Shown: in pieces, positions 8,786 to 16,715 of the stretch
How the letters are laid out: every line of letters begins with the position of its first letter
Position numbering within the stretch: the stretch's first letter is position 1
Assembly: GCF_009184905.1 (NCBI RefSeq)
Contig: NZ_WESC01000003.1
Location: 62,001 to 126,000, forward strand
Source of the DNA: Parvibaculum sedimenti
GTDB lineage: Bacteria; Pseudomonadota; Alphaproteobacteria; Parvibaculales; Parvibaculaceae
Length of the DNA stretch: 64,000 bases
Reading direction: 5' to 3'
Made by a program: the position numbers and the translations under genes
The notes under the pieces: generated by a model
Database searches by the model: none
Seen by the model: the letters and a program-made list of their open reading frames with translations, nothing else
Told to the model about the DNA's origin: nothing

Positions 8786-9640
8786 ATGAACCGGCTCTTC
8801 ATTCCCGCGCTCGGCCCGCTGATGCTGGCGGGCTTTACTCTGGTGAGCACGACCGCTCACGCGGTCCCACCGAACGACGCGGAGCACTATGCCGAACGGT
8901 CCATGGAGCAGCAGGCCGGTTCGGAGATATTGCAGAGCCAGCGCAGGAACGCGCGGCCCGGCGACAAATATCAGCGCGGCAAGCCCGAGCATGGCCAACG
9001 CGGTCTCTCCAACGGCATCCTGCAAAATGGGGTGGTCCCTGATGGTATGTTGCAGACCGGACCGACGCCCCGCGGGCCTCTGCAAAAGGGCGCCGCGAAG
9101 CCCGGCATGCTACAAAGCAACCCGGCTCGCAGCGCCCCGACGCAGACCCAACCCTGGCACCCCGCCCAACAGGCGCCAGCGCCCCAGATTCAAATTCAGT
9201 CCGGCGAGCCTTGGCAGGGCAACGAGCATGATGTGCTCTCGCGCGGGCAGTCGGGCGGGATGTGGCAGGGCAAGCCGCTTGGCCCGACGGAGCCCTATGC
9301 GGGCCCGAGCGATTACATGGTCGGCCATCCTCCGGGGCCCTGGAGCGGGCGGCCCCATGACTACGACCCGAATGACTACCATCACAACTATCAGGCACAG
9401 CGCCGCTTCAACATGGGCCGCTATGTCCGCCCGCATGGCTGGTATGAGCGCAGCTGGTCCTATGGCGAGGTGCTGCCGTCCATCTTCTGGCCGCGCAACT
9501 ACTGGATCGAGGACTACTGGACGTTCGGCCTCACCATTCCGCCCTATGATTGCGAATGGGTGCGCTATGGCGACGACGCGGTAATGATCAACACTGACAC
9601 TGGCGACATTTTGCAAGTCGTCTATGGGCTTTTCTACTGA
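8786..9640 (+). CDS. Secreted RcnB-like protein with a Leu-Gln repeat tract
   Basis: A 284-residue exported protein. A signal peptide (MNRLFIPALGPLMLAGFTLV, cleaved near STTAHA) is followed by a low-complexity Pro/Gln/Gly-rich half. The C-terminal domain of about 60 residues resembles RcnB/DUF1236: it has WSYGEVLPSIFW, YWIEDYWTFGLTIPP, then WVRYGDDAVMINTDTGDIL. In E. coli, RcnB is a small periplasmic protein linked to nickel/cobalt homeostasis; most alphaproteobacterial relatives are uncharacterised. Residues 73-112 carry four copies of a 10-residue unit of the form xxPxGxLQxG. GGAGA lies eight bases before the start. Two very small membrane-protein genes follow in the same direction. A metal-related role is only suggested by the domain. 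Confidence 0.8.
   Translation: MNRLFIPALGPLMLAGFTLVSTTAHAVPPNDAEHYAERSMEQQAGSEILQSQRRNARPGDKYQRGKPEHGQRGLSNGILQNGVVPDGMLQTGPTPRGPLQKGAAKPGMLQSNPARSAPTQTQPWHPAQQAPAPQIQIQSGEPWQGNEHDVLSRGQSGGMWQGKPLGPTEPYAGPSDYMVGHPPGPWSGRPHDYDPNDYHHNYQAQRRFNMGRYVRPHGWYERSWSYGEVLPSIFWPRNYWIEDYWTFGLTIPPYDCEWVRYGDDAVMINTDTGDILQVVYGLFY
9002..9121 (+). repeat. Four tandem 30-bp coding repeats (10-residue xxPxGxLQxG units)
   Basis: The four units read GLSNGILQNG, VVPDGMLQTG, PTPRGPLQKG and AAKPGMLQSN. The DNA copies have diverged while the Gly-x-Leu-Gln core is kept, which suggests selection on the protein rather than recent expansion. Confidence 0.8.
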
Positions 9641-9688
9641 CAACTCGACCGTCGGGGGTCGCGTTTGTCCCTGGCAGAAGGATAGCGA

Positions 9689-9838
9689 ATGAACCGCAAC
9701 AACACTCTCTACGTCATTATCGGCGCGCTCGCACTCGCGGTCATAGTGTTCGGTTATCAACTTTATCAGGACCGAAAACAGCCTGAGGGCGTTCAGATCA
9801 ATGCCGGACCAGGTGGCATTACGATCGAAAAGAAATAG
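9689..9838 (+). CDS. Small single-pass membrane protein (49 aa)
   Basis: A short ORF with an AGAAGG ribosome site eight bases before its ATG. It encodes MNRNNTLYVIIGALALAVIV, then FGYQLYQDRKQPEGVQIN and a glycine-rich end with GGITIEKK. One N-terminal transmembrane helix with a short periplasmic or cytoplasmic tail is predicted. It starts 48 bp after the RcnB-like gene and precedes another mini membrane protein, so the three may be co-transcribed. The pattern of a membrane anchor followed by NAGPGGITIEKK is seen in small alphaproteobacterial hypotheticals; I know of no function. Confidence 0.7.
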   Translation: MNRNNTLYVIIGALALAVIVFGYQLYQDRKQPEGVQINAGPGGITIEKK

Positions 9839-9906
9839 CGACGGGGCCACTTTGGCACAGCAAGAGAAGGCTACCCCTCGGGGGAGCATTCCAACAGGAG
9901 AACTCC

Positions 9907-10068
9907 ATGCCGCTGATTCAACTTGTCGTCGTTCTGATCGTGATCGGTGTCCTGCTCTGGCTCGTCAACAACTACGTGCCCATGGACGGCAAGATCAAAC
10001 AAATCCTGAATATCGTCGTCGTCATTGCCGTTATTCTGTGGTTGCTGCGGGCATTCGGCGTGTTGTAA
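9907..10068 (+). CDS. Thivi_2564-type small hydrophobic membrane protein (53 aa)
   Basis: AGGAG lies six bases before the ATG of this 53-residue protein with two membrane helices: LIQLVVVLIVIGVLLWLV and ILNIVVVIAVILWLLRAFGV. They are joined by a short polar turn (NNYVPMDGKIKQ). The spacing and the NxYxPMDGKIK turn match the Thivi_2564 family of tiny membrane proteins, which has no known function. It follows the 49-aa gene by 68 bp and reads toward purC. Confidence 0.8.
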   Translation: MPLIQLVVVLIVIGVLLWLVNNYVPMDGKIKQILNIVVVIAVILWLLRAFGVL

Positions 10069-10089
10069 CCGCTGAACGACAAAGCGAAC

Positions 10090-11061
10090 TCAGAAATAGG
10101 ACGCGAGATTCCGCCGGATGCGGTCGAGAACTGGCTCGTCGGCGTCGGGGAGCTTGAAGGTTTGGCCCGTGATCGTCTCGAAGGCGCGGATATAGACTTC
10201 CGCCGTGTCGAGGATCAGCGTTTCGGGAATCTCCGGGATTTCATCCTTGTAGGGATCGCAACGCGAGGCGACCCAATTGCGCACGAAATCCTTGTCGAAA
10301 CTCTCGGGCTTCTCACCCTTTTCGAAACGCTCCTGATAGGATGAAGCCAACCAGTAACGGCTGCTGTCCGGCGTATGAATCTCGTCGGCGAGCACAATAT
10401 GGCCGCGCGCGTCCGTGCCGAATTCATATTTCGTATCGACAAGAATGAGGCCGCGCGTCGCCGCAATCTCCTGACCACGAGCGAAGAGCGAAAGCGCATA
10501 GGATTCGAGGACGCGCCACTGCTCCGCCGTAAGGATACCCTTTGAGACGATCTCCCGCGGAGAGAGAGGTTCGTCATGCCCGCCGTAATCGGCCTTGGAA
10601 GTCGGCGTGATGATCGGGTGCGGCAGGCGCTCATTGTCGCGCAAGCCCTCAGGCAGCCGGATGCCGTACATCTCCCTCTCACCCTTCTTGTAGAGCGTCA
10701 GGATCGAGGTGCCGGTGGTGCCAGCCAGATAGTCGCGCACGACGATCTCGACCGGCAGGATGTCGAGGCGGCGGCTGACAACCACATTGGGATCGGGGTA
10801 TTCGAGGACGTGGTTGGGGCAGATGTCCTTCGTCGCCTCGAACCAGAAGCGCGCCGTCTGGGTCAGCACCTCGCCCTTGTAGGGAATGGCGGCCAGAATA
10901 CGGTCGAAGGCGCTCAGCCGGTCCGAAGCGATGATGATGCGGCGTCCATCGGGCAGGTCGTAATTGTCCCGGACCTTGCCCTTGTAATGGTTCGGAAGCT
11001 CCGGAATGGTCGCGTCGCCAAGCACCTGATGCTTGCGCGCCCTGAAAGCCGCTTTGTCCAT
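10090..11061 (-). CDS. purC: Phosphoribosylaminoimidazole-succinocarboxamide synthase
   Basis: This enzyme joins aspartate to CAIR using ATP to form SAICAR in purine synthesis in the cytoplasm. At 323 residues it belongs to the longer (yeast-like) PurC type rather than the roughly 240-residue form. The ATP-grasp-like N-terminus has [15 protein letters not shown] and ASDRLSAFD (residues 26-53). Both classical signatures are present: VDTKYEFG at 208-215 and [14 protein letters not shown] at 224-237. The start ATG at 11061 fits the family N-terminus. The gene is divergent from pepN, with about 185 bp between starts, and is not clustered with other pur genes here. Confidence 0.97.
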   Translation of the reverse strand: MDKAAFRARKHQVLGDATIPELPNHYKGKVRDNYDLPDGRRIIIASDRLSAFDRILAAIPYKGEVLTQTARFWFEATKDICPNHVLEYPDPNVVVSRRLDILPVEIVVRDYLAGTTGTSILTLYKKGEREMYGIRLPEGLRDNERLPHPIITPTSKADYGGHDEPLSPREIVSKGILTAEQWRVLESYALSLFARGQEIAATRGLILVDTKYEFGTDARGHIVLADEIHTPDSSRYWLASSYQERFEKGEKPESFDKDFVRNWVASRCDPYKDEIPEIPETLILDTAEVYIRAFETITGQTFKLPDADEPVLDRIRRNLASYF

Positions 11062-11246
11062 TGTTTTATCCCTGATTGGCCGTGCCCGTTGATGGCGGAA
11101 AGCGTCCCGGAGCGCAAGTGTCGTTGCGTCCGCCCCCGGCGAAGCGACGAAATTTCGCCATATCCCGGGCCGATTGTTTTAGACTTGTCGTAATCAGCCC
11201 GGGCGGAGCGGCCAGGCCCCGCCCTCAAAATCGAGCAGACGTCCCC

Positions 11247-13892
11247 ATGAGAACAGAAGAACCGCGCGCCGTCCTCCTCAAGGACTATGCGCCGCCCGCC
11301 TATCTGATCGACACCGTTTCGCTGGAGGTCGAGCTCGATCCGGCCGCGACCCGGGTGCATTCGAAGCTGAAAATGAGGACAAATCCGGCCTCGGGCGGCG
11401 GGCCGCTGGTACTCGACGGCGAGAAGCTGACGCTGCATGAGGTCCGTCTGAACGGCGAGACGCTGAGCCCGAACGCCTATCAGGTGGATGGCCGCCACCT
11501 GACGATCCCGGACCTGCCTGCAGGCGAATTTACCCTCGAAACGGTGACGACCTGCGGGCCGGAGGCGAACACGGCGCTGACCGGGCTCTACCTTTCGAGC
11601 GGCATCTACTGCACGCAATGCGAGGCGCAGGGCTTCCGCCGCATCACCTATTATCTCGACCGCCCGGATGCCATGGCCGTTTTCACGACGCGCATCGTTG
11701 CAGACGAAAAGGTGGCGCCGGTTCTTCTGTCCAACGGCAATCTGGTGAAGGAAGGCAAGCTCGCCTCTGGCAAGCATTTCGCGGAATGGCACGACCCCTT
11801 CCCCAAACCCGCCTATCTTTTCGCGCTGGTGGCCGGTCGCCTCGGCCATGTCGAAGACAAGTTCGTCACGAAGTCGGGCCGCAAGGTCACGCTGCGCATC
11901 TTCGTCGAGCCGGGCAATGAGGATCGCTGCGCCTATGCCTTGGAAGCGCTGAAGCGCTCCATGCGCTGGGACGAGGAAGCCTTTGGCCGCGAATACGACC
12001 TCGACATTTTCATGATCGTCGCCGTCAGCAGCTTCAACATGGGGGCGATGGAGAACAAGGGCCTCAATGTCTTCAACGACAAATACATTCTCGCCCGCCC
12101 CGACACGGCGACCGATACCGACTATGCCTCCATCGAGGCGATCATCGCGCATGAATATTTCCACAACTGGACGGGCAACCGCGTTACCTGCCGCGACTGG
12201 TTCCAGCTCTGCCTGAAGGAAGGCCTCACCGTCTTCCGTGATCAGGAGTTCACCAGCGACATGCGTTCGCGCGCCGTGAAGCGTATCGCAGACGTGCGTC
12301 TTCTACGCAGCCATCAGTTCCCGGAGGATCAGGGCCCGCTCGCGCATCCCGTTCGGCCCGACAGCTACATCGAGATCAACAATTTCTATACGGCGACCGT
12401 CTACGAGAAAGGCGCCGAGCTCTGCCGCATGATCCACACGCTTGTGGGGCCGAAGCGCTTCCGCAAGGGGATGGATCTCTATTTCGAACGCCATGACGGC
12501 GAAGCGGCGACGGTGGAAGATTTTCTGCAAGCCCTCAGCGACGGGGCGAAAATCGACCTGACACAGTTCAAGCGCTGGTATTCGCAGTCAGGTACGCCGG
12601 AAGTGCTCGTCTCCGGCCGTTACGACAGCGCTCGCGAAACCTACACGTTGAAGATGACGCAGGTTTGCGCCGCAACGCCGGGTCAGCCGGTAAAGGAGCC
12701 CTATCACATTCCCATTGCGGTCGGCCTTGTCGGCCCGGACGGCAAGGACATGGCGCTTCAGCTTGACGGCGAGGAAAAACCCCACGCGAAAACGCGTGTG
12801 CTCAACCTCACCGAGCGAACACAGACCTTCCGCTTCCGCAATGTCGCCGAGAAGCCCGTGCCCTCGCTGCTGCGCGGCTTCACTGCGCCGGTGACGCTTT
12901 CGAGCAATCTCAAGGAACGCGACTATGTGTTCCTGATGGCCAATGACAGCGATCCCTTCAACCGCTGGGAGGCGGCGCAGCGCTACGCTAGCGGGCTTCT
13001 GATCGCCAATGTCGAGGCGATCCGCACGGGCGGCAAGCGCCGCCGCGGGACCGCCTTCGCCGAGATGATACGCAAGGTGCTTGCAGACAAGAAGCTCGAC
13101 CCCGATTTCGCTGCCCAGATGATCCTTCTGCCCAGCGAGCAGGCGATCGCGCAGATGATCGGCAAGGATGTCGATGTCGACGCGATCCATGAGGCGCGCG
13201 AGACCCTGCGCATCGCCATTGCGGCGGATGTGCGCGACGATCTGAAACGCATCTACGAGCGCATGAAGGTCGACGGGCCCTATAGCCCGGACGCTGAGGA
13301 TGCGGGCCGCCGCGCACTCAGGAACGCCTGCCTCGGCTATCTCGCCTTTTTACCCGATGGGTCGGGCGTGGAGATGGCCGCGGCGCACTTCGACGGCGCC
13401 GACAACATGACAGATCAGATTGCCGCGCTCGGCGTTCTCGCCAATATCGACGTGCAGGAACGCACCCGTGCGCTCGAGACCTTCTACGAACAGTGGAAGG
13501 GCGACCACCTCGTCATGGACAAGTGGCTCTCGATCCAGGCGACGTCCTCGCTTCCCCGTGCGCTGGACGACGTCAAGAGCTTGTTGCATCACCCGGCGTT
13601 TACCATACGAAACCCCAACAAGGTACGCGCACTGATCACAAGTTTCGCCACCGCCAACCAAGTTCGCTTCCATGCGGCGGATGGCGCGGGCTATGCTCTC
13701 GTCGCGGAAAAGGTGCTGGAGCTCGACGCGCTCAATCCGCAGGTGGCCGCCCGGCTGCTGGGCGCCTTCAAGAGCTGGCGCCAGTTCGACCGCAAGCGCC
13801 GCAGCTTGATGTCGCGCCAGCTCGAACGGATCGCCGGCGCGGAGGGCATTTCACGCGACGTATATGAGATCGCCAGCAAGACACTTGCTTGA
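11247..13892 (+). CDS. pepN: Aminopeptidase N (M1 zinc metallopeptidase)
   Basis: A cytosolic zinc aminopeptidase of 881 residues, close to E. coli PepN (870). The exopeptidase motif GAMEN is at residues 266-270. The zinc site is HEYFH at 302-306, with the third ligand Glu325 in KEGLT, 19 residues after the second His. The N-terminal beta domain (LKDYAPPAYLIDTVSLEVEL) and the C-terminal helical domain are complete. It removes N-terminal residues in the last steps of protein breakdown. The ATG at 11247 matches the family N-terminus. Its TGA stop shares one base with the ATG of the downstream histidine kinase gene (TGATG), so the two may be translationally coupled. Confidence 0.97.
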   Translation: MRTEEPRAVLLKDYAPPAYLIDTVSLEVELDPAATRVHSKLKMRTNPASGGGPLVLDGEKLTLHEVRLNGETLSPNAYQVDGRHLTIPDLPAGEFTLETVTTCGPEANTALTGLYLSSGIYCTQCEAQGFRRITYYLDRPDAMAVFTTRIVADEKVAPVLLSNGNLVKEGKLASGKHFAEWHDPFPKPAYLFALVAGRLGHVEDKFVTKSGRKVTLRIFVEPGNEDRCAYALEALKRSMRWDEEAFGREYDLDIFMIVAVSSFNMGAMENKGLNVFNDKYILARPDTATDTDYASIEAIIAHEYFHNWTGNRVTCRDWFQLCLKEGLTVFRDQEFTSDMRSRAVKRIADVRLLRSHQFPEDQGPLAHPVRPDSYIEINNFYTATVYEKGAELCRMIHTLVGPKRFRKGMDLYFERHDGEAATVEDFLQALSDGAKIDLTQFKRWYSQSGTPEVLVSGRYDSARETYTLKMTQVCAATPGQPVKEPYHIPIAVGLVGPDGKDMALQLDGEEKPHAKTRVLNLTERTQTFRFRNVAEKPVPSLLRGFTAPVTLSSNLKERDYVFLMANDSDPFNRWEAAQRYASGLLIANVEAIRTGGKRRRGTAFAEMIRKVLADKKLDPDFAAQMILLPSEQAIAQMIGKDVDVDAIHEARETLRIAIAADVRDDLKRIYERMKVDGPYSPDAEDAGRRALRNACLGYLAFLPDGSGVEMAAAHFDGADNMTDQIAALGVLANIDVQERTRALETFYEQWKGDHLVMDKWLSIQATSSLPRALDDVKSLLHHPAFTIRNPNKVRALITSFATANQVRFHAADGAGYALVAEKVLELDALNPQVAARLLGAFKSWRQFDRKRRSLMSRQLERIAGAEGISRDVYEIASKTLA

Positions 13893-15946
13893 TGGCACCA
13901 AACAGGGTGGCGGGTGAGTCTGAAATGCATCGGATGCCAAAAAGCGAGCCGCCATATCTGGACAAAGGCCGAGGGCTCCCGAATCATCGTTTCAATGATT
14001 CGGCCCCGGGCGGGCCGGACTGGGCGGCGCGGCGCCCCGTTCCCGGCCCCCTTGGCGTTTCGACGAGTCTTGGCGTTTCGACGAGTAATGAGGGGCCGAA
14101 CGCGCAAGCCGCCGGCATGGTTCAGATGAGTATCCCCGACGCGACTTCGTCGAGAACGGAAGTCCTGGCCTGGCAGCAGCACATGGCCCGGAGCCGGCCG
14201 GCGCTGTCCTCCGGCTGGTTGCCGCGCATCGCGCTGGTCCTTCTGGGCGTCGTCCTCGCCTTCGTCAATTCCGCGCTCTATGTGCGGGACGGCTATTCCC
14301 ATGCGCTCGGTCTCTCCGCCCTGCTCTCCCTTGGCGGCTTCCTGCTGGCCTTCATGCTGATGCGGCTGCGCGAGAAGAAGATCGAGGCGGAAACGGCCCT
14401 CATCGAAAACCAGCTGCGCTTCGACATGGCCTTTGCGGGCGCGCGCTGCGGCATCTGGGACTGGGACCTGACGGCGAACCGCGTCTACTGGTCCTCGGCC
14501 ATGTTCGACATGCTGGGCCTGCGCCAGCCCTCGAAGCGCCTGTCGCCTGCCGAGATCAAATCCATCTCCCATCCGGACGACGGGCCTGCAATCGACGAGA
14601 TCATCGGCGCGGCCTCGCGGGCCTCGCGATCCTATGACACGACATTCCGGCTCCGCCATGTGGATGGAAGCTGGGTCTGGGTTCATGCCAAGGGGCAGGT
14701 CTGGGGCGGCGGGCGCATTGCGGGCGAACGCCTCGTCGGCATCACCATCGACATCACCGAGCAGAAGCTCGCCGAAGAACGCGAGCGCCGCGCCACTGCC
14801 CGCTTGCGCGATGCCATCGAAAGCATCGGCGAGGCCTTCGCCCTCTGGGACGACGACAACAGGCTCGTCACTGCGAACAGCAAGTTCGCCGAATTCCTGA
14901 ACCTGCCCGAAGACGGCTTTGCGCCGGGGACGACGCTCGAACAGGTCATGGCGGATGCAGGCATCGGTTCCGACTGGCCGCGCGCGGGCGGGCTGGAGGA
15001 GGCGGTGTGGGAAATCCACCTTCCCTCCGGGCGCTGGCTCCAGATCAGCGAGCGGCCGACCAACAGTGGCGGCCATGTGAATGTCGGCACCGACATCACG
15101 GCGATCAAGGTTCAGGAATCATCCCTGACGCAGAACAAGTCAGCGCTCGAAAAGACGGTGCGCGACCTCGAAGCCTCGCGCCTCAAGCTTCAGCATCAGG
15201 CGCGCCAGCTCGTGGACCTCGCCGAGAAATACGCCTCCGAAAAGACCCGCGCAGAATCGGCCAACCGCTCCAAGTCCGAATTCCTCGCCAATATGAGCCA
15301 TGAGCTTCGCACCCCGCTCAACGCCATCATCGGCTTCTCCGAGATGATGGAGGCGGAGATGTTCGGCGCTCTCGGCTCGCCGAAATACAAGGAATACGCG
15401 CACGACATTCGCTCGAGCGGCCAGCACCTCCTCGAACTCATCAACGACATTCTCGACATGTCGAAGATCGAGGCGGGCCGCATGACGCTCGAAAAGCAGC
15501 CGACCGATCTCGGCGTCGTGATCGAGGAGTCGATGCGTCTCGTTTCCGGCCGCGCCGAAATCGCCTCGGTGAAAATCGTCAACGAGGTGGGCGACCTCCC
15601 GACGGTCGAAGCCGACAAGCGAGCGATCAAGCAGGTGCTGCTCAACCTGCTGTCAAACGCTATCAAGTTCACGCCCGCAGGTGGCACTATCACCATGCGC
15701 AGCGGCGCCGACGACAAATTCGTCGCCATCGCCGTCGAGGACACGGGCATCGGCATTCCGGCCCACGCGCTGCCGAAAATCGGCCGCCCCTTCGAGCAGG
15801 TGGAAAGCCAGCACTCGAAGAAGCACAAGGGCACAGGCCTCGGCCTCGCCCTCTCACGCTCGCTCGTGGAGCTTCACGGCGGCACGTTGCTGATCGACAG
15901 CACCGAAGGCGTCGGCACCCGCGTGACCTTCACGCTGCCGCTCTGA
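13892..15946 (+). CDS. Membrane-anchored PAS-domain sensor histidine kinase (orphan)
   Basis: About 684 residues. A low-complexity N-terminus is followed by two membrane helices (LPRIALVLLGVVLAFVNSAL and LSALLSLGGFLLAFMLM). A PAS fold with PAC (GIWDWDLTANRVYWSSAMF to VGITIDITEQKL) and a second PAS_7-type PAS (SIGEAFALWDDDNRLVTANS) follow. Then come a coiled coil, HisKA with the phospho-acceptor His near residue 470 (FLANMSHELRTPLNAIIGF), and HATPase_c with N box (LLNLLSNAIKF), DTGIGIP and GTGLGLALS. No receiver or adjacent regulator gene is seen. The start is uncertain: ATG 13892 overlaps the pepN stop but lacks a clear ribosome site, and the Met codons at 14117/14126, just before the first helix, are alternatives. 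The stop lies 2 bp from that of the convergent phosphoribosyltransferase gene. Confidence 0.88.
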   Translation: MAPNRVAGESEMHRMPKSEPPYLDKGRGLPNHRFNDSAPGGPDWAARRPVPGPLGVSTSLGVSTSNEGPNAQAAGMVQMSIPDATSSRTEVLAWQQHMARSRPALSSGWLPRIALVLLGVVLAFVNSALYVRDGYSHALGLSALLSLGGFLLAFMLMRLREKKIEAETALIENQLRFDMAFAGARCGIWDWDLTANRVYWSSAMFDMLGLRQPSKRLSPAEIKSISHPDDGPAIDEIIGAASRASRSYDTTFRLRHVDGSWVWVHAKGQVWGGGRIAGERLVGITIDITEQKLAEERERRATARLRDAIESIGEAFALWDDDNRLVTANSKFAEFLNLPEDGFAPGTTLEQVMADAGIGSDWPRAGGLEEAVWEIHLPSGRWLQISERPTNSGGHVNVGTDITAIKVQESSLTQNKSALEKTVRDLEASRLKLQHQARQLVDLAEKYASEKTRAESANRSKSEFLANMSHELRTPLNAIIGFSEMMEAEMFGALGSPKYKEYAHDIRSSGQHLLELINDILDMSKIEAGRMTLEKQPTDLGVVIEESMRLVSGRAEIASVKIVNEVGDLPTVEADKRAIKQVLLNLLSNAIKFTPAGGTITMRSGADDKFVAIAVEDTGIGIPAHALPKIGRPFEQVESQHSKKHKGTGLGLALSRSLVELHGGTLLIDSTEGVGTRVTFTLPL
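14051..14086 (+). repeat. Perfect 18-bp tandem duplication
   Basis: CTTGGCGTTTCGACGAGT occurs twice back to back, encoding LGVSTS-LGVSTS-like text in the N-terminal linker of the PAS kinase if translation starts at 13892. The copies are identical, so the duplication is recent or actively maintained. It is a multiple of three and does not break the frame. Confidence 0.9.
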
Positions 15947-15948
15947 AT

Positions 15949-16560
15949 TCAGGCGAGCGTTTCGGGCTTCGGCCTTGCGACGCCGTCCTTCACATCGAAT
16001 TGCGGAATGTGGCCGAGACCCCGCACAAGGCCCGCGTCGGCGCCGAGTTGCTTCTTCCAGTCATGACCTTCGGTGAGGATGACACCGATGCCGACGATCT
16101 CCGCGCCTGCGTCGCGCGCCAACGCTACACTGGCAGCGAGGCTCGAACCCGTCGCCACCACGTCGTCCACGACCACGACGCGCTTGCCCTTGATGAGCGG
16201 GATGGCGGCGCGGTCGAGCAACAGGCGCTGCGAGCCCGACGAGGTGACGGAGACGACCTCGCGCAACATCGCGTCCTTAAGATGAATCTTGGGCGACTTC
16301 TGCAGGATCACATATTGATCGAGCCCGAGCGCGCGCGAGACCTCGATCGCCACCGGAATGCCGAGCGTCGCAGTGCCGACAATGATGTCGGGTTTGAGAT
16401 CGCGGATCTTCTCCGCCATCGCCTTTCCGATGCGCTCGCCGAAGCGCACTCCCATGTCGATGACCATGAGAAGCGAGATGGCGAACGTGTCGTTGATGGG
16501 AACGAGCGGAAGCCGGACGGGCTCGCCGGCGATATCGACAATGTAATGTTCGGGGGTCAC
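15949..16560 (-). CDS. Purine phosphoribosyltransferase (adenine-PRT-like)
   Basis: A 203-residue type I phosphoribosyltransferase. The PRPP-binding loop is VVVVDDVVATGSSLAAS at about residues 126-142, and an earlier strand-loop reads DIIVGTATLGIPVA. The hood region LQKSPKIHLKD suggests an adenine or xanthine PRT relative. It would recycle a free purine base to its nucleotide using PRPP. It is somewhat longer than E. coli Apt (183 aa), with an N-terminal strand region (EHYIVDIAGEPVRLPLVP), so the exact base is not certain. A single gene, convergent with the PAS kinase. A 12-bp palindrome lies 34 bp upstream of the start. Confidence 0.82.
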   Translation of the reverse strand: MTPEHYIVDIAGEPVRLPLVPINDTFAISLLMVIDMGVRFGERIGKAMAEKIRDLKPDIIVGTATLGIPVAIEVSRALGLDQYVILQKSPKIHLKDAMLREVVSVTSSGSQRLLLDRAAIPLIKGKRVVVVDDVVATGSSLAASVALARDAGAEIVGIGVILTEGHDWKKQLGADAGLVRGLGHIPQFDVKDGVARPKPETLA

Positions 16561-16593
16561 TTGAAGCCTCGCAGGGAAAGTTTTCCCAATGCG

Positions 16594-16605
16594 ATTGCAT
16601 GCAAT
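16594..16605. promoter_or_regulatory. 12-bp perfect palindrome upstream of the phosphoribosyltransferase
   Basis: ATTGCATGCAAT lies about 34 bp upstream of the start codon. Its symmetry and position fit an operator, but it is short and no regulator is identified. Confidence 0.35.
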
Positions 16606-16664
16606 ATGCCAAGGCGAAGGCCACGCATTTACGCGATTTTTCAGAGATTCAGACCACTCGAAGC

Positions 16665-16697
16665 AAACCCGGCTGCCTTTGAATTGGGCAGCCGGTT
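16665..16697 (-). terminator. Hairpin after the glutamine synthetase-like gene
   Basis: The minus strand forms CCGGCTGCC / GGCAGCCGG with a 9-base AT-rich loop, followed by GTTTGCTTC. It lies about 20 bp past the stop at 16716. The T tract is weak but the stem is perfect. Confidence 0.6.
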
Positions 16698-16715
16698 CTC
16701 GCTCAGGACGGAATG

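Noticed and set aside
9002-9121. CRISPR-like repeat array
   Set aside because: Units are contiguous coding repeats without spacers; no cas gene is present.
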